Assembly: GCA_012845835.1 (NCBI GenBank)
Contig: JABAKD010000011.1
Coordinates: forward strand, 498,501 to 562,500
Direction of reading: 5' to 3'
Source: Undaria pinnatifida
Taxonomy: Eukaryota > Sar > Phaeophyceae > Laminariales > Alariaceae
Length of the DNA: 64,000 bases
In this document: in pieces, positions 1 through 10,500 of the stretch
Position numbering within the stretch: position 1 is the stretch's first letter
Layout of the letters: every line of letters starts with the position of its first letter
The notes under the pieces: model-generated
The model's database searches: none
What the model was told of the DNA's origin: nothing
Seen by the model: only the letters and a program-made list of their open reading frames with translations
Position numbers and translations under genes: made by a program

Positions 1-2
1 AC

Positions 3-47
3 TTCTAACCTAACGACGAGCTGCTGGAATTGTTTAACCAAAATATG
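3..47 (+). pseudogene. Decayed copy of the exon preceding exon 1 (linker NDELL motif)
   Basis: Codons 12-47 read NDELLELFNQNM, the linker motif that normally precedes DPLxVQPHL, and a GT follows at position 48. A TAA sits in frame at 6-8, where the family has a leucine or similar residue. No AG acceptor is visible. A second decayed version follows at 92-134, so I read this as a dead copy and place the living exon upstream of the window. Confidence 0.6.
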
Positions 48-91
48 GTGGGGATAGGGACACGGTCAAGGTTGGCGTTGGGGTTCGGGTT

Positions 92-134
92 CTCGTCCAA
101 TTACGAGCTGCCGAAAAATATTAACCAGACTAGG
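92..134 (+). pseudogene. Second decayed copy of the preceding linker exon
   Basis: Codons 96-134 read SNYELPKNINQTR, which aligns residue for residue with the expected SNDELLEILxQTR end of the previous linker exon. There is no GT donor at its end, and several conserved residues are replaced. The match is short, so the call rests on its position beside the copy at 3-47. Confidence 0.5.
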
Positions 135-329
135 ATCGGGAAGCACGCACGCCCGCACGCCCGCACGAACGCACGAACGCCCGATGGCTAGGGTGTGGGT
201 TCGGGTTAGGGCTACAGATCGGGCGAGCCGTCATGATCCCAGTCGTATGCCAACAAGTTTTTCCTCACAAAACAACAATGTTACTTGTAGCGTGATGGCT
301 TTAGAGGGGGCAATGGCACGGTTAGGGAT

Positions 330-720
330 ACAGTACAGTACAGTAGGGATATTTCAATAAGGCGGGTCTGAGTAAGGCGGTATCCCGACTTGAGGCGGTC
401 AAACTCGCCTGGTTAGGGCTACTGCTCCGGCCAACCGTCTTACCGCTGTCAAAATGATCTCACTCATATTCCAAGTATGTTGCCCCCACAAACGTTGACG
501 TAAGGGTGGTGATATAGAGGGGTTACTCTTACTGTTAGTCTTAGGGTTACAGCCGGGATCACCAGGGATCCCGATATAGGGCGGTCAAAATCGCTTGGCA
601 CGACTGATAAATAGTGAATTTCACTTATAGCCCGGAATGAATAAGGCGGCCTCCCCCGATAGGGCGGTCATGCTGCTCTTGCACTATAGCACACCACCTA
701 ATCATTGGGGGGTTTCTTAG
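330..720 (+). repeat. Dispersed AAGGCGG/TATCCCGAC repeat family, copy 1
   Basis: The stretch carries motifs such as aataaggcgg, gagtaaggcggtatcccgac, and ggcggcctcccccgatag followed by aggcggtca and a cactatagcacaccacc tail. The same ordered motifs recur near 1815-1930, at 33640-33860, and in reverse complement at 62700-63115. No coding capacity or terminal repeats were recognised. Confidence 0.6.
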
Positions 721-1060
721 CCAGATCAAGACCAAGAAGCGCGCCCGCGTGGCCGCACTGCGGTGTTTCCGAAAGCTCGAAAAGACACCTTAACTGCCGT
801 GAAACCCGAGGAATTCATAGAAACTCATCTTTGCAATATTCATGTGATACTTGATCGCGCGTGCTAGTATCTAGCTCCACGTGTGCTTCATGTGCATTGC
901 TCTACGTGCCAGCGCCTCTCGCTGGGGCACTTAAAATGTCGCGCTGATAGAGTACCGCGCTATGTGTTGCATCTCGTAAATCTAAGCCGCGCGCAGGAGT
1001 ATGTTTCGATTTGTCTGTCAACACGATCATGCGCTCTCTCTCCCTTTATTTCGCGAACCT

Positions 1061-1100
1061 AGAGGACCCACAGCGCGTGCAGCCCAACCAAAGTTACGAG
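1061..1100 (+). pseudogene. Decayed copy A of exon 1
   Basis: The bases aggacccacagcgcgtgcag and the following ccaacc match the start of exon 1 (gatccactgcgcgtccaacc), behind a cctag that stands where the exon 1 acceptor would be. The frame is lost after a few codons. It is the first of three decayed copies, each preceded by a similar tctctctc-rich tract. Confidence 0.75.
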
Positions 1101-1152
1101 TTGACAACGATCGTGTGCTCTCTCTCGGTCTATCTCTGTTTGGCGAATCTAG

Positions 1153-1190
1153 GATCCATTGTGAGCGTGTACCGCCGTATTTGTTCGTTC
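1153..1190 (+). pseudogene. Decayed copy B of exon 1
   Basis: After tctag, the bases gatccattgtgagcgtgtac correspond to exon 1 gatccactgcgcgtccaacc. It shares the upstream ctctctctcggtctatctct tract with copies A and C and with the intact exon. Confidence 0.7.
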
Positions 1191-1274
1191 TTTTATTTAT
1201 GACCCCCCGCACAGAAATACGAAACGTCTGTCGAGAATTGTGTGCTCTTCTCTCTCTTCGTTTTGCGAACCTAG

Positions 1275-1310
1275 GATCCACCGCGCATGTGCCACCCCAT
1301 ATTGTTCCGT
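1275..1310 (+). pseudogene. Decayed copy C of exon 1
   Basis: After cctag, the bases gatccaccgcgcatgtgcca correspond to the start of exon 1. Together with copies A and B it forms a ladder with steps of about 90-155 bp leading up to the intact exon at 1430. Confidence 0.75.
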
Positions 1311-1429
1311 CTTGCCAACCCAAACTGGCGCAAGCACACAAACAAGTTACGAGGTGTCAATCATGTCAACAATCGTGGGCTTTCCGCCTCTCTCTCTCTC
1401 TTTGTTTATCCTACTGGGTGGGTGTACAG

Positions 1430-1540
1430 GATCCACTGCGCGTCCAACCACACCTTCGGAAGTGTTTTGAAGGCATCAAGACGGTCGACTTTGCCGATGA
1501 CCTCACCATCCACGGCATGAATTCTTCTGAGGGGGAGAAG
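1430..1540 (+). CDS. Dynein exon 1 of the window: linker
   Basis: Residues 1-37. It has phase 0 at both ends, acceptor tgtacag and donor gtgcgc. It encodes [16 protein letters not shown], a linker motif shared by nearly all axonemal heavy chains, and ends MNSSEGEK. Confidence 0.93.
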
Positions 1541-4500
1541 GTGCGCGATTCATTTAAACCTCGTTTCCGGACCTTTTCCTTCTCGCTCGCTGTACTGTAG
1601 TGTAGTGTACTGTACTGTAGTGTACTGTACTGTAGTGTACTGTAGTGTACTGTACTGTACTGTACTGCACTGTAGTATTAAGGCAGAAGTACGCTACGTT
1701 AGAGTTATTAAGGTGTACCTCTTTTTGGCTGTGATTCTTCTTTGTGAATGTCGAGGCTCCTTAACCTTTAAAAAAAAAATCGTCGGAATGTTACCTTCCC
1801 ACAAAACAAAAAAGTGCACTGATATCCCGGAATGAATATGACTGACTTCCCCACATCAGTACACAAGGCGGTCATATTGCTCTGGTCTGGCACACCACCG
1901 CCTTATCTTACTGGGAGACCCCTACCTACTATGGCGATGGTGTTTGTCTCATAACGACAGATACAGGATCTATAGGATCTATAGGATCTGTAGGATCTAT
2001 AGGATCTACATTTATATGGATCGGGATATTGCTCTCTATAGCGCACCACCAACCTACCTTACTGGGAGACCCCTGGTGTGGCGATGGTGTTTGTCTAATT
2101 CCGCCTAACCTCTACAGAAGCGTATCAAGGGTTCTCGGGGATTCGACCGACGCTAGACCGACTTGACTGGTGCATACTTATGGTGAAACCTTCGGCCTAG
2201 AAGACGAGGTAAAGTTGCTCTCTTTATCTCCGATCGCAACCAATCATTAACGCTTCGGACGGAGATCGCCGATCTCTACTTGATGGTCTACATGTTTCAG
2301 GAAAGATCTGTGCGATGTAGCTCATGATACCAGGTGGGAGCCGTACGATCTTTAGGATCTAGCACTTGTTCCCTGGGTTGGATCTGTACTGTATAGCTAC
2401 AGCTCCATCACAACATCTCATAACGGCAGATACAGAATCTATAGGATCTAGATTATCTAGATGATCTAGATAATCTAGATCATGATCGTTCCGACGTGTG
2501 TAGTCGTTCTGACCAATCACAAGTCAGCGCAACCAAACGTGACTCAATATATAATGCTCTATTTCTTACTTCGTGCGTCGTTTCAGGTGCCGTTCAAGGA
2601 GCCGGTGAATCCTAACGGCAAGAATATCGAGAACTGGATGGTCGAGGTAAGGCCTGCTGTGCTTTCCTGTCTACCTTGGGCTCACCTTTGAAAATCAGTG
2701 ACAACTTGGTCATTTCAAGCACTCCTTTTGTTTCATGTCGTCGCAACAGAATCTTAACAAGCTCGATAGAGAGCCAAATAAGAGCTCAACGACGCAACTA
2801 AACTGGAATCCTACATTTTCAAGAGGCGATCGAGTCGCAAGCTGCTGCCATATTTGAGGCTGATAAGCAGATTCAACCACCTTACAAGGCGGGCGCTTTA
2901 TTTCACCTCTTGGTTACGAAAATTCGACGTGTAGATGCACGCTAGGGGTGTGGAGGTTTGAGCTATGCTTGCCGCACGCTAGGCAACCGTGCTGATGCTT
3001 GGCGTATGCTTGATGCATGCTTTGCCAAAGTTGGCGACGTGATGTCCGCCATCGTGAGAGAGAATATATTACTTGGAGGTGAACGATGCTAGAGATGCAA
3101 ACCGTTGGTGCTGGTCGAGGTATGTCTTTTGCAAACATCCCAAGATTTGTGACATGGCCCTGCCAAATATGCTAGAGGTGTGCCGTGGTCATGCTCGACG
3201 TATGAATGCTACGTGCTAAGATTACAGCGCTGACGCTCAATGAACGTTTGATGTATGCTTGACGTAGTCTTGCTACAAAGAGTTTCGCAGGGCTGATGCT
3301 CGGTGTATGCTTGATGTGTGCTTGTGTGCTCTGCCAAGGTTTGCGACATGATGTGTGCTAGCGTCAGGCAACAAATGATGCTCGGGGTCAACAACTACCT
3401 GGAGATCGACCGGACACAATGGATGCAGAACTGGCCTGGCCAGATCGTGCTCAACGGATCCCAGGTACAGTACAACAGTAGTGGTACCTCTATAGTGCCG
3501 GTTGCCCGATATAGCGCTTGTAAAGTTGCTTGGCACATATGGCAACGCGGCAGTAATCCGTCTACAGTGCCGGTTGAGCAGTGCCAATTGCCCGGTACAG
3601 CGCCCGTGCAAAAACGCTTAGCGCAGATACGACACAATACTGCAGTAGTCGCCCTTTGTGTAGTGCCGGTTGCCCCAGAAAAACGCCACCCAGAATAATA
3701 ACCCCTCACCACGCAGTGTCAAAACATCGAATGTCACAATACAAAACACTTGCAGCATACATTTCTGTTTCGCTTACTTCATTTTTTTTTATCATGATGT
3801 TCCATCTTCTGGTCAAGCCGAAGTTACAGGTGCCATCCCTTCCCCCCTCGGTACATGTGTTCTTTTATATCGCGTCTACGAAGGGTTCAGCATTCCAATT
3901 ACTCGGCGACTTTGCTTCCAAAGATCCCCACAATTCGCTGCTTTGACTCCAAACACCCCCTTACGTGGCTGATTAGCCAGGGGAGGTTTACGTTCGCCTG
4001 TTTGGAGGGGGGCAAGCTTACACACGAACGTCGTCTTCCTCCCAAGGTGGAAATTAGTTCATTTCTTAAGAGTTGTATGAATTAAGTAATCTTCTCCCTC
4101 CCCCCTATTATATGCTAAATGATTATTATCGTCTCTCCTTCTAACAAGCATGGGTTTACATTGATGATTACATTGATGATTACATTGATAATTACATTGA
4201 TGATTACATTGATGATTACACTGATGCTTGCATTGATGATTACGTTGATGATTGCATTGATTTCTTCAATTGTTATGAGTTAATCTTTGTCTCACTCGAG
4301 CATGGAAAATAATTAATATATTGGAATTAGCATGTATACATTAAGTTTCACCCAGGCCACGGACGGCCCAAGAGGAAGGATATAAGATAAGGAAAAAACA
4401 TGATGTAATATTTGGAAGACATGTGCTGCGCGCCCAAACGTCTAGGGGTCTCAATTAGGAGTAGAAATGAACGGTTCTCCGTCTCGGAGGGGGTGCGCGG

Positions 4501-7500
4501 TAAATGGTTGATAAAATGGTTGATCAAATGGTTGATCAAACGACCAAGGCAACCAACAAAGGAGCGCGCCACCTCCCCCTACATCAGTGTTTTTGTGCAC
4601 CATGTACCGGCAACGCATCATCACTGTCATGACTACGTGATCGAAAAAACCGTGGGCAGAGAAAAGCTAGATAACAATATATTATAAATATATATATATA
4701 TCGTCTCCCTTGCACTTAAAATGAAGCAGTTCTTTGACCCCGTCCACCTGATAAGATAAGCATTTACTTTACATGAAACACGTAGTGGAAAAACCGCAAC
4801 GAGCTCCCAAATGTTGGCGGTGCCTCTTTCTCTATTGGGAGTAAAGTAAAGGTGCTTCTGCGTGTCGAAAGGGAAGCGTGGCAAATAGTCGAATTACTGA
4901 AACAAGGAAAGCAATAAACGAGTGCGCCCCTCCCCCCGCCCCCCCCGCCCGCCCGATAACATGGCGAGTTTTATTTCTAATGGTGCACTGGACGGCGGCA
5001 ACAGAAGCTGAAACGATTAAAGGCGGCAATGAAGGGATGCGCCGTCACACATTTACCAATATATTGGGGATATCATCCCCCTAAAAGATCTAGTACTTGC
5101 AGCCTGCCCGATGAGCCGTATAGTTTTGCAATCTACGGAGACATGATTCATGATTTACGTTTGTACGAACGTTATGGGATATTTGGTATTGGGAAATGGG
5201 TGTTTTCTATTGGATGATGGTGTGTTGTCAGAATGTCAGCCACCCCGCTGGAAACATGCCTTCTACGGTATGTTTAGTTCGGGGTTGATTCCGATAGGGT
5301 ACGCCCTATATATCAGTCTTGGTTTGGTCCAGCTTTTGCCCCTGATTTGTGGGCGGTTTCTGGCCGATCTTGACTCATCCCATGTCTTGCTTGTGATAAT
5401 ATACTCGGATATACGCGACAAGAATATAATAGATTCTTCTACATGATGATTAACACCTGGAACTTCTATTTTATCCGCTGCCACCGCGCAATCAAGGCCC
5501 CCGCATGAGGTGGGCCACGCGAGCAAGCCGACCCTGAACATGGGTTTTCCCAGCACACTAGTGTTGTGGGGCCATTGCACTAGTTCACACTAGTGCTGAC
5601 GATGGCCAATATATTGAAACCGTGCTCGGGGAGGTGAACGTGCTGGACCGGGGCTGACTCAAGACACGTTTTTCCCGGGATGCTTCAGGAGCGATTTTTC
5701 TTCGTCATCGACCTCTACCCTACATGACAGTGACGGAATCCGCACGCAACAACATAGAGCAAGACCATCGAGACGCAGCCTAAGACAATCAGATACAGGA
5801 AGAGGCGGAGCAGTCAGGGATGGACAGCGTGAGCCAGAAGAGCCACGGTCCTTCACCTGCTAGCCAGACCTCCTTGTACGTGCTTGCATTGAGCGAGCGA
5901 TCTCCCTTCCCCCAACACACGCGTTTTATTTTCCGTCGTCCTCGCCGTCGCCTTCCTCACGCGGGTTCACTCGATTTGAACTTTGGGGGGAAAATAATGA
6001 AAATTCGTCCGCCATTCAACCCACGATTTCGGACGAAAACGTGATTTTTTTGGAAGGTGCACTGGACGACGGAGACGGAGGCCGCAATGCTAGAAGGGGG
6101 CAACGAAGGGGTGCACCGGTACTACGAGCAGCTGGTTGGTCAGCTGAACGACATGGTTTATCTCATCCGCGGGAAGCTGTCCAAGATGGCCAGGGTCACC
6201 ATCGGAGCGCTCGCCGTTATCGACGTCCATGCCCGCGACGTAATGAAAAAGGTTCGAACAAACGGACACCGGAAGGGGTGCAGGGTTGGGATTTTGGGAT
6301 CAGGGTTGGGGTATTGGGTAAGGGTTAGGTTTGGGGGGACCAAAATTGGGTTGGGTACTTGTTGATGACGTTGTTCGTCCTTCGTCCACGGGAGAAGCAC
6401 TGGCCGTTGTCGACGTCTGTTCTCGCGACGATGTGGAGAAAGTTGGGGCAAGAGTGTCCATGATGTCGTGTCTGCTTGTTGTGCCATTCAAGTTTGTTTT
6501 TTGCCATGTGAGGGTGCAGTCTAATGCCATCGCCCAGCTCATACACATACAAGCGTAGTTGTGTGTACACTTCGGGGTGGAATGAGTGCGGTTGCTATGT
6601 TTGGCATCCGATAACGCGCAGCACGAAATTTCGACGTCGTCGATCACCCACAAACATTTGTACAGACAATGGTTGGAGGAATAAAGGCAAGGGAGGCACC
6701 AACCGTTGTTTTCGCCGTGCAAGGCTCTTCGCTTGAGGATCTTCCTTAAAAATGAAAATATTATTAAAACATGCTTTTTAATCAAGAAGAACGAAAATCG
6801 GACGATTTTGCGTTATTCCGTAGGTCAAAGAGCCCCGGTCATCCTGAACACTTTGCAGCCAAAACGTGCTACCTCCATCGTAGCACGCGTCGTATTGTCA
6901 CACCCGCTGGGACATACCCCCGTCCCTTTACGTCGATGCGCTTGTCCCGAAGAGTTACATTGTCCCTCTTTCCAATGAGCTCCCCCGTCTGGGCCACACA
7001 TCCACCCACCCACCCACCCACTCACCTATCAACCCACCCACCCACCCACCCACCCACCCACCCACCCACCCATTTACATTAAATGCCCCCAATGGCTATG
7101 AATACAGATGGCGGATGCCGGTGTGGCAGCGGCGACGGACTTCGACTGGGCCTCTCAGATGCGATTCTATTGGCGAGGCGACAGTGAAAGTGGCCACCTC
7201 AAGGTGTGCGCTTTCTTGTTATCACGTTATCACCCGGCAATGAATGTGCAGCATGCATGTCATATGAGCTTCATTTTGGTTTTTTCTTATCATCACTTTT
7301 ACTCTCCAGCTCAACCCACAAGAGGTGCTTTCCCTCAGCAACCTTACGGTAGCCCTAAGGACAAGTCGTGGTCACAGGGGGGGGGTCTTTCCTTCTCCCC
7401 CCCGGCTTTGTTGATCGCAAACTAACATTCTCAGATAGTCAAGTAGAACAAAAGCCAAAGGAAACTCATGAAAAACACAAAACAGGAAATCTATGCTCAA

Positions 7501-10500
7501 AAGCACAACAACTCCTTTTCGTGCCTGCTCTCTGGACTTGCCTATCCAATCCTCCTGATCTGGCGCATATAATCTGCTTCGACTACGGAAAGCACTGAAA
7601 TCTCTTGAACTACAGTGGAATAAATTGATTACATCTTGGAGCTTGTGTATCGATTGGGGGACGGGTGTTTGACTTATGCGCGTTGTGCTGGTCAGAACTC
7701 CGCCTCGTGGTTTAAGGCTAAACTGTTAACTAATTCCACAGTGCGATTCAGTGTGAGTGGTGTTCGTTGCCGGTAGTTGCTGCGACGGCACCTCGTTCAT
7801 TGCTGTCTTGTTGCACTTCTTCCTTCGATCTCCATGTGATCGTCGATTATTGGTTGTACCGCTCCCTGGAGATCATCAGGGTTTTCATTTTGATCTCTTT
7901 CGAAAAAATTGTGACATGCCACAATAAAAAAACAACTTAAATAAACGGTATGCTTGAAAAAAATATATATGTGACAACGAGAAATGAACACCACTGAAGA
8001 TTGTAGAAAATAGTATAGGGCGTTTTCGGGAAATATGGAGCTTGGAATGAGTAGTGTGGGATAACTTCTTCGCTGGGAAAAGGGATATAGCGTCATTTTG
8101 TCTCCGGGCATACCTCGTCTCGACCTCCCGTTACCAGCCCAGCCTCTCGCAGCCGTAAAACCGAGTGCCTGTTCACTTCTCCAGCCTCTTACAATCTACA
8201 AAACCAAATACGTATTTTCTTGGTCAACTAAACATCGTGCGCGGTTTGGGCACGATAAATTATCAATCTGATGAGCAGGTGGTGATGGTCTCGAGCGAGA
8301 GGCAGTACGGTTACGAGTACTTGGGTAACTCCTTCCGCCTGGTGATCACGCCCCTCACGGACAAGTGCTACCTCACCATCATGAGCGCCCTGCAGGCAAG
8401 TTTTTGTTTTCTGGTTTCGAGCTAATATGTTAGCTTCTACCAGGTCATAGATGTCTACGAGAAAGGACTGGTGTTGTCTTCAATATGCTTTCCCGAACAG
8501 CCTGGGTCTTGCACCTGTGGAGATTCTTGAAATGGTATAGACCAAGGGTGCAACAGAGGGGGTGCTGTTCGGGCTTGTTAAATTTGCGGGTCAGAGCCAC
8601 TCGCACGACGGGTGATATAAATATACGATCTATTTGCAAGCCTTAATGTTAAGATATGGTCTCGAAAGGCCTGTAATTATCCGAATTTGATATCATTTGG
8701 ATGGCTTTCGTATGATAAGGTTGGCGTTTTACATTTGGGAAAGTTAGAAAGTAGATTGGAGGCACGTGCCTCAGATCTCAGAAGCTATCCGGGGCTCTGG
8801 TGGAAACGAATAAAGCTACGTCTTTACGAAGGAAACGAAAGTGAGTACTCTCCGAGGACCTGCTCAATTGGCAGACCTGCAGGGGGCACTCTGTGTCCCC
8901 ACCTTGAACTTGTGGTTGGTTTGCCGTAGAGCCTTTCCTGCCCCCCCCCGCCACACCGGCGGCATGCGGCAGGTTCTAGAGCCTTCTCTGCCCCCCCCCC
9001 GCCACACCGGCGGCACACGGCAGGTTTTTGATCGGTGACTTTTGCCTTGTTGTAGGGTCTGCGTTTCTTTCAACTGCTTTTCTTCGCGTGTTCCTGGCTC
9101 CATAGCCAGACGGTTAGAGGTGTGGGAGTGGGTTTTTGAGGAGCCACATCTTCGACTCATGGTCGAGTTCGTAGAACCGGAGTTTTCCTGAATCTCTCAT
9201 ATCTCTGCATATGCGACTCATCAGGGTGGGCTAGTGATAAGATACGGCCTGGAAAGTCCGATAATTATCCGAATTTGACATCATTTGGATGGCTTTCGTA
9301 TGATAAGGTTGGCGTTTTAAATTCGGGAAAGTTAGAAAGTAGATCGGAGACACGTGCCTCCGATCTCAGAAGCTCTCCGGGGCTCTGGTGGAAACAAATA
9401 AAGATACGTCTCCTCGAAGGAAAAGAAAGTGAGTACTCTCCGAGGACCTGCTCAATTGGCAGACCTGCAGGGGGCACTCTGTGTCCCCACCTTGAAGTTA
9501 ACATTAAGCTTTTTTGTGCTCCCTTTTTTTATTTTGCCAAAAACAATTCGCTTAAAAAATTGACCAATGAACCAATCGAAACAACATTCACTCCTCGGAA
9601 CGAAAATTGGAGTACTCGCAAGCTTGTATTTTTGAATCCCTCTTACCGTAAAGAAGAGAAAAAAAAACTTGGTGTATACCAATCTGCCCGCGTTTTTTAG
9701 CGGTCGCTTCCACCTTGTCTCATTCTTACTCCGTCACCATCGTCTGCTGCATTTTTTTTAACGACGAAAAAAAAAGGCACGACCTCCCCAGCGCGTATCA
9801 ACGCCCGATATGAGGACAGATAGACAGGATACCAAACGCCCACCGCGGGCGGGTCGAGCGCGCACGCACCTCTCGCCCCCCGGCACACCATTATGGACCA
9901 CTCCTGTTCATGCTAATACCCCTATGTTTCCGTCCAGACTGGAATGCTATACACGTAAGAGAGAATCCTTTTGTGGCATTCGGGTGTGTTCCGCAACGTC
10001 CTGATACTAATAGATGATTCTCGGAGGTGCTCCCGCTGGGCCGGCGGGGACAGGGAAGACGGAAACGACGAAAGATCTGGCGAAAGCTTTGGCCAAGCAG
10101 TGCGTGGTGTTCAACTGCTCCGACGGGCTGGACTACCTCGCCATGGGAAAGTTCTTCAAAGGTACGAAGCAACAGTGAAACTCAACTCGCGGTCTCTCGC
10201 TTTCGTTTCGTTTTGGCCGTTACAGCTGATAACGGCGTGATTTAGAGCGCCAGACCGACTACAAACAATAGGGGTAACATACGAGTAGCGCGTCTTTTTT
10301 TTTTCTGGCTGACAGGGCTCCTTAACCTATTTATCTTGAGCTATGAATCGTAAGCTGTTAATCTTAACCGATATTAACAAGCTTAACCCCAAATCGTCGA
10401 ACGTTGTCGTTCTTGTTCTGCGATATGTTTCTTTTGTTGTATACCTACACCATGGCTGCACTTTCGCTTTTTCTCGGAATTTTATACACTTTTGGGTCAG

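Larger units (their letters stand above)
3690..6056 (+). other. Intron 3, remainder
   Basis: The intron is 2.6 kb in total. Besides the repeat at 3470-3680 it holds a TTACATTGATGA tandem run (about 4157-4265), a short triple ggttgatcaaatggttgatc run (4505-4540), a polyC/G stretch (4926-4953), a short TA run (4685-4702) and the exon 4 copy at 4983-5060. I see no gene in it. Confidence 0.6.

Noticed and set aside
6-8. In-frame TAA as evidence that the dynein gene is a pseudogene
   Set aside because: It belongs to one of two decayed copies at the left edge. All 41 accepted exons are open with intact catalytic motifs.
1001-1600. 199-codon open frame spanning the exon 1 ladder
   Set aside because: It runs through three dead copies and intron sequence. 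Only 1430-1540 in it is coding, as judged by family alignment and splice sites.
3030-3070. [11 protein letters not shown] as the real linker exon
   Set aside because: There is no AG directly before the GTT codon, the phase to exon 2 fails, and the version at 3339 fits family length and splice rules exactly.
8687-8929. Similar open frames in the direct repeats at 8687 and 9275 as a small gene family
   Set aside because: Most differences between the two copies change the encoded residue, there is no splice or start support, and they lie within a dynein intron.
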